From positions 1-64,000 of the forward strand of contig CAJFQL010000005.1 of assembly GCA_904419035.1 (NCBI GenBank): a stretch of 64,000 bases of DNA, read 5' to 3'. The notes beneath the pieces are model-generated. The model made no database searches, had not been told where the DNA came from, and saw only the letters and a program-made list of their open reading frames with translations. Origin of the DNA: Heritagella caecorum (GTDB taxonomy: Bacteria > Bacillota > Clostridia > Oscillospirales > Acutalibacteraceae). This document shows, piece by piece, positions 1 through 6,562 of the stretch; position 1 is the first letter of the stretch; each line of letters begins with the position of its first letter. Made by a program: the position numbers and the translations under genes.

Positions 1-222
1 TGTTTGTCAATATGTTTTTTGCTTTTCTTTCGAGATTTTTTCGGCCGGCCTCTCGGCTCAGCCGCTCTCGTCAGACAGCTTTGCTATTATAACAAACCAC
101 GCACCCTTTGTCAACACCTTTTTCCAAATTTCTTTTTGTTTTTTCTTTTCCTGCTTTTTCCTGCTTTTTGGCGGGATATTCCCTGCCCCATGACACAGAC
201 TACAGGCAAAGGAGATACGCTT

Positions 223-978
223 ATGAAAAAAGATCCTGCAACTCTTCACGCTTGGGGGAAGACACTATGGCGCTGCAGCGTCTTGCTGCTTCTCTATGCG
301 GCGCTGGTGCTCATGGTCGCATCTTCCTCCCAACAATCGGTTTTCTTTCCTAAAAACGCCGAGGAGGCCGTCGAAACCCTTTCCAAATTGGGTTCAAAAG
401 GCACCGAAGTAACGAAAATTCAAACCCGGCTGAAAGAATGGGGCTACTATACCGGGAACGTCGACGGTATTTACGGGGAAAAGACGCGGCAGGCCGTCAT
501 CCTATTTCAAAAGCGAAACGGGTTGACGCCCGATGGTATTGCCGGGCCCAAAACGCTGGCTGCCATTGGCATATCGTCGTCTTCGTCCTCTTCCTCGTCT
601 TCCTCGGGTGGGTATGGCGGATACAGCCAGGCGGAAGTAAACTTGCTGGCCCGGGTTATTTCGGCGGAAGCCCGCGGCGAACCCTATTCCGGCCAGGTGG
701 CCGTGGGGGCCGTCATTTTAAACCGCATTGAACATCCCAGCTTTCCCAACACGTTATCCGGGGTGGTCTATCAAAAAAATGCGTTTACGTGCATGGTAGA
801 CGGTCAGATCGACCAGCCTGTAGCCGATTCGGCGTATAAAGCCGCCCGGGAGGCCATCAGCGGCAGCGATCCGTCCGGCGGGGCTTTGTACTATTATAAC
901 CCCAAAACGGCTACCAGCCAGTGGATTTTCAGCCGTCCGGTTATTTTGACCATTGGAAACCACCGGTTCTGTAGTTAA
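223..978 (+). CDS. sleB: SleB-type cell wall hydrolase with peptidoglycan-binding domain
   Basis: Predicted 251-residue lytic enzyme of the SleB/CwlJ (Hydrolase_2) family, which cleaves spore-cortex or cell-wall peptidoglycan. Order of parts: a short basic N-terminus, one membrane segment at about residues 15-33 (uncleaved anchor or signal), a peptidoglycan-binding domain at about 54-113 (GYYTGNVDGIYGEKT), a pure serine linker, and the hydrolase domain from about 134 to the end. The conserved ISAEARGE stretch carries the expected catalytic Glu. The ATG at 223 is chosen because AAAGGAG lies just upstream; the frame is open further upstream but that part looks non-coding. It converges on the next gene and shares a bidirectional terminator with it. 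Spore-specific use is an inference; no other sporulation gene is adjacent. Confidence 0.85.
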   Translation: MKKDPATLHAWGKTLWRCSVLLLLYAALVLMVASSSQQSVFFPKNAEEAVETLSKLGSKGTEVTKIQTRLKEWGYYTGNVDGIYGEKTRQAVILFQKRNGLTPDGIAGPKTLAAIGISSSSSSSSSSSGGYGGYSQAEVNLLARVISAEARGEPYSGQVAVGAVILNRIEHPSFPNTLSGVVYQKNAFTCMVDGQIDQPVADSAYKAAREAISGSDPSGGALYYYNPKTATSQWIFSRPVILTIGNHRFCS

Positions 979-986
979 AGAGCAGT

Positions 987-1027
987 AAAAAACGAGCATC
1001 CGATCTAAAAACCGGATGCTCGTTTTT
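987..1027. terminator. bidirectional rho-independent terminator
   Basis: A 15-base inverted repeat (core ACGAGCATCCG / CGGATGCTCGT) with A-run and T-run flanks lies between the converging sleB-like gene and the leftward surface-protein gene, so it can stop transcription from both sides. Confidence 0.85.
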
Positions 1028-1049
1028 CTTACTTTAAGAATGAAAAGTT

Positions 1050-1799
1050 TTATTTTGCCTGTTTCTTCTTTTTCGCCGCGACAATAGCAATGGCCGCTCC
1101 GCCACCGACAACAATCACACCGGCTACCACACAAACGATCACCAGCCAACTGTTGCTGTTGGCGGAATTTTCCTGTTCGCCTTCACTCAGGCTGGATTCA
1201 CCGGGAGCCAACGGGGTGCTATCGTCCCCGATATCTTCATCCTCATCGGGCTGCGAACTTTGCGTAGGCTGGCTTTCTTCCTGGGACGAGGCGGACGATT
1301 CCGACGAAGTCGACGGACGCGGGGTATTCATGGCATCCACACCATTTCCCTGGGCACCGCCCACCGGCAGTGTGCCTGTCGTGCCCTGCTGATTGCCCCC
1401 GGAAGTTTCGTTTTGGGACGTACCGGAAGAGTTCGTACCAGAGGAAGCCTTCTTCTGATATACAGCCGTAATGGTCGTTTCTGCCTGAATATTGGTATAA
1501 TCGCCGCTCCAACCGACAAAGGTATACCCCTCCCGGGTGGGAGACTGGGGACGCTTGGCATTTTTCCCGACTTCGACCACCTGCTCGCTGAGAACGGTGC
1601 CATCGTAATCTTTAAATACTACTTTTACGCCCCACACGGCTTCAAATTTTGCATCATCGGCGTTTTCATCGATCAAAACCGTATCACCGGGCTGGTAGAT
1701 TTGGCCATTTTTCCCCACCGTTTCTGCGGCAAAGGCCGGCAAACAAGCTGTGATAGCCAACATCAGGGACAGAATCCCCGCTATCATTCCTTTCTTCAT
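1050..1799 (-). CDS. secreted membrane-anchored protein with an InlB-type repeat
   Basis: A 249-residue protein with a clear signal peptide (cleavage after AFA near residue 24). One Listeria-Bacteroides/InlB B-repeat follows at about 55-115 (FKDYDG...GYTFVGWSGDYTN). Then comes a long Gly/Ser/Thr/Gln/Glu-rich low-complexity stalk (about 118-205), a C-terminal membrane segment of about 23 residues and a Lys-rich tail. This is a stalked surface protein held by a transmembrane anchor; there is no LPXTG motif. A strong GGAGG site precedes the ATG. Only 30 bases separate it from the upstream repeat protein, so the two are probably co-transcribed, last in the cluster led by the BTAD regulator. The ligand is unknown; adhesion or envelope sensing is a guess from the repeat family. 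Confidence 0.75.
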   Translation of the reverse strand: MKKGMIAGILSLMLAITACLPAFAAETVGKNGQIYQPGDTVLIDENADDAKFEAVWGVKVVFKDYDGTVLSEQVVEVGKNAKRPQSPTREGYTFVGWSGDYTNIQAETTITAVYQKKASSGTNSSGTSQNETSGGNQQGTTGTLPVGGAQGNGVDAMNTPRPSTSSESSASSQEESQPTQSSQPDEDEDIGDDSTPLAPGESSLSEGEQENSANSNSWLVIVCVVAGVIVVGGGAAIAIVAAKKKKQAK

Positions 1800-1829
1800 G
1801 CGTGCGTTCCTCCTTTTTCCCTCGGGCCC

Positions 1830-2999
1830 TTATTCCCCTACATCGGGCACTTCTCCGCCTTCAATAATTCCGGGATCTTCCAGGTAATAGAAGACCACTA
1901 CGGTGTGATCGTGGGAGATGACATAGACATTCTGGAACGACTGGGAGTCATTTTCCCAATCATCATCTTTTTCGTAATCGTATGTATCCTGGTCCAGTTT
2001 GTACCCGTCGATCTGTTTGGCATAGACCCGGTTAAACGCATCTTCCTGGAAATCGGTGATCACATCGGGTTCTGCAATTTCGTCGCCTTCATCATTATAG
2101 TAATAGACCGTCAGCGTCGTGTTGGTGGTATACGTAAAGACTACTTCGTTTTCAGACGCCGTCTGGCTGCCTACTGTCACGTATTTTAAGCTGGGTTCCC
2201 CGTCTGCCAGCCAGTACCCGTCAATATCCGGGGCCAGTACCGGGACTTCCGTCCCCAATTCATACTCATCCGGTGCATAGAAGCTCTGCAGCTCTTTGCC
2301 ATTTACATCCACACACACTACCCGGAACGTAGACGTATTGCCAAATACGGGTTCGTCTTCGCCCGTGTCGCCTTGCCCCTGATTGAGCAGCAGGCGCCAC
2401 CCCATAAATTCATACCCCTGCAGGGTAGGATGATCCGTGGCACTCCCCAACAGGGTGTACAGTTCGCCAAATACCATTTTTTGCAGCAGCGGAGACGGCA
2501 TATTCTGCACCGCACTCTGCGCCTGTTTCGGGCGGTTTTCTTCATACAGGCCCGAACGTACCACCAGGTTTAAATCGCCTTCGATGGTGATATCTTTGGT
2601 AACCGGTTTGGTAAAATCATAATCTTTCCAGCCGTTCCACCGGTAGGCCCGGTCCTTATTCATGGAGCCATCTTTATTTTTGGTCCAGAAATAAAAATAT
2701 CCGTCGTCTTCGCTGTAGCCACCGGTGACCACCCAGGTTCCGTCGCTTTCTTCCATGGTGATATCAAACAGGAAGTCCGAAATGCCTTCCCCATACTTGT
2801 CTTCGGCCAACGTGGGATCTTCTACCGTATCCCCATCTTCTACCGTTTCTTCCAATACCACCCGATCATTGATTGTAAAGGTCACCGTATGGTTTTTTTC
2901 CGTTGTTTGTGCAAACGCCGGAAACGAAAATACCGAAACAAACAGGCTGAAAAGCAAAACCCACGAAATCACCTTGTGTGTTTTTCTTTTTGTTTTCAT
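1830..2999 (-). CDS. secreted MucBP-like repeat protein
   Basis: A 389-residue exported protein. The start at 2999 is preferred over an in-frame ATG 24 bases upstream because AGGAGAGG sits nine bases before it. A signal peptide of about 30 residues ends in AFA. The body has beta-rich stretches, and the C-terminal 100 residues resemble MucBP domains (LTVYYYNDEGDEI, then HTVVVFYYLED). It ends soon after this domain without LPXTG or a membrane anchor, so it may be released or held by its membrane-anchored neighbour downstream. Intergenic gaps of 50 and 30 bases to its neighbours suggest one transcript. Known MucBP proteins bind glycoproteins; the target here is unknown. Confidence 0.7.
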   Translation of the reverse strand: MKTKRKTHKVISWVLLFSLFVSVFSFPAFAQTTEKNHTVTFTINDRVVLEETVEDGDTVEDPTLAEDKYGEGISDFLFDITMEESDGTWVVTGGYSEDDGYFYFWTKNKDGSMNKDRAYRWNGWKDYDFTKPVTKDITIEGDLNLVVRSGLYEENRPKQAQSAVQNMPSPLLQKMVFGELYTLLGSATDHPTLQGYEFMGWRLLLNQGQGDTGEDEPVFGNTSTFRVVCVDVNGKELQSFYAPDEYELGTEVPVLAPDIDGYWLADGEPSLKYVTVGSQTASENEVVFTYTTNTTLTVYYYNDEGDEIAEPDVITDFQEDAFNRVYAKQIDGYKLDQDTYDYEKDDDWENDSQSFQNVYVISHDHTVVVFYYLEDPGIIEGGEVPDVGE

Positions 3000-3049
3000 A
3001 CCGTCATACCTCTCCTTTTCCATGTGACCGCTTTCTCCATGGTCAGTTT

Positions 3050-3271
3050 TTAGGCTTTATCCATCCAAACGCCTTCTTCTTCCGGCGAAACCGGTTCATC
3101 CGATATATCGCCATCCAGTGCACCGCTAATTAACTGGAGCATTTCAAGGGCGCTACGGAAATTGGCGGTTTTTTTCTGATCCGCCCACAAAATCGTCCCT
3201 TGCCACGAGGCATGCTGCCGGTATTTAATATTGATTACAAAAGAACCGTCATCTCTTTTTTTGTATTTCAT
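3050..3271 (-). CDS. small SWQG-motif protein, short form
   Basis: A 73-residue cytoplasmic-looking protein with no signal or membrane segment. Residues 11-45 align with the C-terminal third of the next protein upstream: a beta-strand-like hydrophobic run, then RQHASWQG (RQNTSWQG in the paralogue), then a charged loop and a helix (FRSALEMLQLI). The tail is acidic. I do not know a biochemical function. The repeated occurrence of this domain beside a BTAD regulator and surface repeat proteins suggests a regulatory or accessory role. AAAGGGGC precedes the ATG. Confidence 0.65.
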   Translation of the reverse strand: MKYKKRDDGSFVINIKYRQHASWQGTILWADQKKTANFRSALEMLQLISGALDGDISDEPVSPEEEGVWMDKA

Positions 3272-3407
3272 CTATTCTTGCCCCTTTGCTGCATACTTGC
3301 AAACAGACTGATTTCCGTACTTCTATCATACTGCATACAGGGATACCTAATAGGATATTTACAGCAAAAAAGTCTGTATTTTCTTTATTTAATTCACTTT
3401 GCCTTCG

Positions 3408-3839
3408 TTATTCATTTTTTAACAAGGCAATAAATTCCAATTCACTGACAAAAGAATAGTCTTCATCCTTTTCCACATGGTACATATGGCCCTGCCAACT
3501 GGTGTTCTGCCGGAACTGTACCACCACCACAAAGGTACCCACTTTTCCCCGATGGGATAATAATTGTTCCGGGGGAATTTTCTTTTCCATATCGCGATGA
3601 ACAGCGCCAATCGATACCGGTTTCTTTTCAAAACTGCGGTATACAGTCGCCGCCTGCGGAAAATTTAGAACATCAAAGAAGGCGTCCATTTTCCGAATCA
3701 TTTCCCAAGAATCTTGAAATCGGACGCCTTCACTGCTGTAATAATGATAAAATTCTCCCTGTAAATTGCCGTTTCCCTTGTCATCCAAACACAGGCATAT
3801 TAAATTTGGTACCGAAATATTTACTTTTTTCATATCCAT
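3408..3839 (-). CDS. SWQG-motif protein, long form
   Basis: A 143-residue soluble protein. The N-terminal 90 residues hold a beta-strand/loop segment (LQGEFYHYYSSEGVRF) and a helical segment (WEMIRKMDAFFDVL), followed by FPQA and an R/K-rich linker. The C-terminal 45 residues are the same SWQG domain as the neighbouring 73-residue protein (FRQNTSWQGHMYHVEK). A GGAGAGG site before ATG 3839 supports this start. It lies 31 bases downstream of the BTAD regulator, so the two are almost certainly co-transcribed. Function unknown; a partner or signal-responsive subunit of the regulator is a possible inference. Confidence 0.65.
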   Translation of the reverse strand: MDMKKVNISVPNLICLCLDDKGNGNLQGEFYHYYSSEGVRFQDSWEMIRKMDAFFDVLNFPQAATVYRSFEKKPVSIGAVHRDMEKKIPPEQLLSHRGKVGTFVVVVQFRQNTSWQGHMYHVEKDEDYSFVSELEFIALLKNE

Positions 3840-3870
3840 ATTGTTTTCCTCTCCACGCTATTCTTGCAAT

Positions 3871-5085
3871 TTAACCTTTTGGCTGTTCGTCTACTTCTTC
3901 ATAAACGGATTTCAATGTAAAATTCATCTTGCAACCATAAGCCGCTTTTTCCTGACGGAACGCCTTTTCCAGCCGGTCAAAAACTAACGAACAGTTTTCC
4001 ATATTGGTGCCAATAAGAAGAACCAGCAACTGGTTCGCACCGTACTGCGTGAAGATATCGCTGCTTCGAAGCTTCTTTTTAATCACGGCGATAGCCGCTT
4101 CCACGGCGGCCACCGTCCTTTCTTCGTTTTTAATCGGCATCCCATGTACGTCACAGATCGAGCACAAAATGAGATAAGCCGACTGGCCGTTGCGCCCAAT
4201 CAGCCGCCGCACCATCTGATACACACTGGCAAAACACGGGTAGCTGCAAAAATACGCCCCGCCAATATGGGCTTCCATCAAATTTTTCTGCACTTCTTGT
4301 ACGGAAGAAAATCCCCAAGCCGCTCCTTCCCGAATCCGGCGGAAACAATCCTGCATATCTTCCGATGGGCTAATCCCCAAATTGCGGTAATTGGAGTCGA
4401 CCACTTCCTGATAAACCTGCAGGGCGTTTTTATGCTGCCCCAAATTGAGCATGCAATCCAGCCGTCCAACCTGCCATTCCTCTTCAAAGGGATAAACAGC
4501 AGCGGCCTTTTCATATACTTCCAATGCCCGCCGGATTTCCCCTTTGGCGGTCAGCCGGGCACACACATGACGCACCGTTTCATCATACCGCTCTTTTAAC
4601 CGGGTATTCTCCACCGAAACCCATTCCAAATTGATCAGTTGCGGCAGCAATTCTCCTTTGTATAAGTCACATGCCTGCAACCGCAATTCCAGTGCTTGGT
4701 CATCATCGAGGACCGCATGATCCGCTTCATCCAACAGCTGCTCGAACTCTTCTGCGTCGGTTGTTACCGGAATTTCGCTTGTCCAGGAATATATGCCGTT
4801 TTGCGCCACAATACATTCCATATCCGGCAAAATTGTTTCACCCAACAATTTTCGCAGCCGGGACAGAGCCCCTTTTAGATTATTGATCGGATTGGCTCTT
4901 TCTTCCTGTCCGACCAGGTTTTCTAAAAGCCGGTATCGCGGAACCCCCGTTTTATGAAAATAAAGGAGCATCTGCAGCAGTTGGGCTGTTTTACTGGTGC
5001 TGCTGTGTTCCAGAATCAGCTGTTCATCGCCATATTTCAGCCCGTAATTTCCAAAAAAGCGAGCGTAAATTCCTTTCTTCTCCAT
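3871..5085 (-). CDS. SARP/BTAD-family transcriptional regulator with degenerate GGDEF-like C-terminus
   Basis: A 404-residue regulator. Residues about 1-95 form an OmpR/PhoB-like winged helix typical of SARP proteins (LLQMLLYF...NNLKGALSRLRKLLG). Residues about 100-245 are a bacterial transcriptional activator domain of TPR-like helices (LYKGELLPQL, ALEVYEKAAAVYPFEEEWQ). The last 140 residues (LRSSDIFTQYGANQLLVLL) have the strand-turn-strand order of a GGDEF domain, but the GG(D/E)EF signature is replaced by GANQL, so diguanylate cyclase activity is unlikely. It is first in a leftward cluster with two SWQG proteins and two surface proteins. A consensus promoter and a palindrome lie in its leader. 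Control of the downstream surface genes is inferred from position. Confidence 0.8.
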   Translation of the reverse strand: MEKKGIYARFFGNYGLKYGDEQLILEHSSTSKTAQLLQMLLYFHKTGVPRYRLLENLVGQEERANPINNLKGALSRLRKLLGETILPDMECIVAQNGIYSWTSEIPVTTDAEEFEQLLDEADHAVLDDDQALELRLQACDLYKGELLPQLINLEWVSVENTRLKERYDETVRHVCARLTAKGEIRRALEVYEKAAAVYPFEEEWQVGRLDCMLNLGQHKNALQVYQEVVDSNYRNLGISPSEDMQDCFRRIREGAAWGFSSVQEVQKNLMEAHIGGAYFCSYPCFASVYQMVRRLIGRNGQSAYLILCSICDVHGMPIKNEERTVAAVEAAIAVIKKKLRSSDIFTQYGANQLLVLLIGTNMENCSLVFDRLEKAFRQEKAAYGCKMNFTLKSVYEEVDEQPKG

Positions 5086-5135
5086 TTGCTTACTCCTGTT
5101 TCTTTATGAAATCATGGATTTTCTTCCCCAAAAGA

Positions 5136-5159
5136 ACGTATAGTACCCTACTATAACGT
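5136..5159 (-). promoter_or_regulatory. candidate operator palindrome in the BTAD gene leader
   Basis: The imperfect palindrome ACGTATAGTA-CCC-TACTATAACGT lies just downstream of the predicted -10 of the regulator promoter and about 50 bases before its start codon, a position suited to autoregulation. It was not seen upstream of the other cluster genes. Confidence 0.4.
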
Positions 5160-5170
5160 TTATATCTACC

Positions 5171-5199
5171 ATTATAAAGGTTCCTTTTCGGGATTTCAA
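5171..5199 (-). promoter_or_regulatory. sigma-A promoter of the BTAD/SWQG cluster
   Basis: On the minus strand TTGAAA and TATAAT are separated by exactly 17 bases, about 85 bases upstream of the regulator gene. Confidence 0.75.
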
Positions 5200-5228
5200 C
5201 TGCCGAAATGGCAGCGACTTTGAAAATA

Positions 5229-5262
5229 AAAAAGGCCCACGGAATCATTCCGTGGGCCTTTT
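5229..5262 (-). terminator. terminator of the lipoprotein gene
   Basis: Perfect stem AAGGCCCACGGA / TCCGTGGGCCTT with a short loop. On the minus strand it is followed by a T-run, directly after the lipoprotein stop codon. Confidence 0.85.
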
Positions 5263-5269
5263 CCCATTC

Positions 5270-5809
5270 TTATTTCTTAAATCCGGCAAAAGCCTCTTTT
5301 ACATTTTTTTCGCGCTGGGCATTTTCTTCGTTATCCACCGAATCGGTGTATACCATCATATATTTGCCGCTGTCGCTCATCATGGCGCCTTCTGCCTGTA
5401 AACCAACGATCGTAAAGGTCCCATTCTTTTTCACACTATCAATGACAGCCTTGGCTTCCTTTGACAAATTATTCAAATCGAATTCGTACAGTTCGATTTT
5501 AATGTTATCGGTGCCATTGAGGCTAACGGAATACCGAATCCCACTTTTGGCGCCGATCATGGAAGCTGCCATTTCGGTACTGGAATCACTGAGATATCCT
5601 TTCGCATCCAGGTACTCACACAAGCCCTTGAGGCTGTCTTCCATGGCGCTTTCCTCTACGCTGACTTCGGATTCAGGAGCCGACGATTCCTGGGTGCTGT
5701 TTTCCTCTGCCGACGAAGCCTCCGGATCTTCCAGCGCGCAAGCAGCAAAGCTGAACATCATCATGGCAGCGCAGAATAGGGCGGCCACACGTTTCATAAT
5801 TTTTTTCAT
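5270..5809 (-). CDS. hypothetical lipoprotein
   Basis: A 179-residue predicted lipoprotein. A signal sequence of 22 residues ends in the lipobox FAAC (Cys23), followed by an acidic Ser/Glu-rich tether of about 30 residues and a compact mixed alpha/beta domain of about 125 residues (SGIRYSVSLNG, KIELYEFDLNN, KYMMVYTDS). The start is set by AAAGGAGAG seven bases before ATG 5809; the longer open frame runs back into a terminator. I do not recognise the domain. Only 38 bases separate it from a strong terminator behind the tRNA operon and no promoter is evident there, so it may depend on read-through. Confidence 0.65.
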   Translation of the reverse strand: MKKIMKRVAALFCAAMMMFSFAACALEDPEASSAEENSTQESSAPESEVSVEESAMEDSLKGLCEYLDAKGYLSDSSTEMAASMIGAKSGIRYSVSLNGTDNIKIELYEFDLNNLSKEAKAVIDSVKKNGTFTIVGLQAEGAMMSDSGKYMMVYTDSVDNEENAQREKNVKEAFAGFKK

Positions 5810-5847
5810 TCGGGATCTCTCCTTTGTCATCATCCAAAACGGCAGAT

Positions 5848-5882
5848 AAAAAAAGGGGACAAAGCAAAGAGTTGCTTTGTCC
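5848..5882 (-). terminator. second terminator behind the tRNA operon
   Basis: An 11-base perfect stem (GGACAAAGCAA / TTGCTTTGTCC) with a four-base loop is followed on the minus strand by CC and a run of T. Confidence 0.8.
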
Positions 5883-5925
5883 TGTACCGGTCTTCTGTGC
5901 GTTGCCGGCACATGGGTCCGAGAAA

Positions 5926-5965
5926 AAGAAAAGAGCCTGGAACGCTGTAAGCGTCCAGACTCGCT
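5926..5965 (-). terminator. first terminator behind the tRNA operon
   Basis: A near-perfect stem (GAGTCTGGACGCT pairing with AGCGTTCCAGGCTC, one bulge and one G-T pair) starts right after the encoded CCA end of tRNA-Val and is followed by TTTTCTTTTTC on the minus strand. Confidence 0.75.
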
Positions 5966-5966
5966 C

Positions 5967-6043
5967 TGGTGGACGCAAGGGGACTCGAACCCATGACCTC
6001 TCGCGTGTGAGGCGAACGCTCTAACCAGCTGAGCTATGCGTCC
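5967..6043 (-). tRNA. tRNA-Val (CAC anticodon)
   Basis: Full cloverleaf on the minus strand. The acceptor GGACGCA pairs with TGCGTCC, the anticodon arm TTCGC-CTCACAC-GCGAG presents CAC, and the T-loop is TTCGAGT. The 3' CCA is encoded. One mismatch is seen in the T stem. It is last in a three-tRNA operon, four bases from tRNA-Glu. Confidence 0.92.
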
Positions 6044-6047
6044 AAAT

Positions 6048-6122
6048 TGGTGACCCGGACGAGATTCGAACTCGTGAACCCGCCGTGAAAGGGCGGTGTC
6101 TTAACCGCTTGACGACCGGGCC
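6048..6122 (-). tRNA. tRNA-Glu (TTC anticodon)
   Basis: Minus-strand cloverleaf with acceptor GGCCCGG / CCGGGTC, anticodon arm CCGCC-CTTTCAC-GGCGG presenting TTC, T-loop TTCGAAT and an encoded CCA. Middle gene of the tRNA operon. Confidence 0.95.
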
Positions 6123-6125
6123 ATA

Positions 6126-6202
6126 TGGTAGCGGCGACAGGATTCGAACCAGTGACACTTCGGGTATGAACCGAATGCTCTAGCCAACTGAGCTACGCCG
6201 CC
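6126..6202 (-). tRNA. tRNA-Met (CAT anticodon), elongator type
   Basis: Minus-strand cloverleaf with acceptor GGCGGCG / CGCCGCT, anticodon arm TTCGG-TTCATAC-CCGAA presenting CAT, and an encoded CCA. The 1-72 position is a G-T pair and the anticodon stem lacks three consecutive G-C pairs, so it is not the initiator. tRNA-Ile with a modified CAT is the alternative, judged less likely. First gene of the operon. Confidence 0.9.
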
Positions 6203-6239
6203 ATTTCTCTGCCGCCGTGTTCCGTGCGGCGCGAGTATT

Positions 6240-6268
6240 ATTATACATGCAGACAAGGGGTTTGTCAA
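6240..6268 (-). promoter_or_regulatory. promoter of the tRNA operon
   Basis: Perfect consensus TTGACA and TATAAT with a 17-base spacer on the minus strand, about 38 bases before tRNA-Met. A full consensus fits a strongly expressed stable-RNA operon. Confidence 0.9.
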
Positions 6269-6488
6269 CAGGAAAATGCAATTTTTTTTGAAAAATTTTA
6301 AAAGCCGTTTAATGGCCCCTTTTTCCCCACCGGTTATCGCTTCCGGTTGGGAAAACGAAAGCCCTTGGATCCCGGCTTTATATCTCTATGCTTCCCCGTT
6401 TTCTCGATTTCTTTCGGCCATCACTTCGGTTTTCTCTAAAACATCAATGGGTGTCTCCTTACTGAAAGCCCTTTTGCTACAAGAGTAG
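6269..6488. other. intergenic stretch with no supported gene
   Basis: Between the tRNA promoter and the guaB terminator only a 70-codon open frame on the plus strand is present. It lacks a ribosome binding site and a recognisable domain, and I see no structural RNA. Confidence 0.5.
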
Positions 6489-6524
6489 AAAAAAGGCGGC
6501 AGAATCATACATTCTGCCGCCTTT
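6489..6524 (-). terminator. guaB terminator
   Basis: Stem AAAGGCGGCAGAAT / ATTCTGCCGCCTTT followed on the minus strand by a T-run, 40 bases after the guaB stop. Confidence 0.88.
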
Positions 6525-6562
6525 CTATCGAGGTTCTGTTATACAAATGGTATTATATCCTA

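Noticed and set aside
589..603. Poly-serine run in the SleB-like gene as a frameshift or error
   Set aside because: Frame is kept on both sides and both domains are intact. It is a normal low-complexity linker.
6276..6488. 70-codon plus-strand frame between the tRNA operon and guaB
   Set aside because: No ribosome binding site, no family resemblance, and it overlaps the guaB terminator region.
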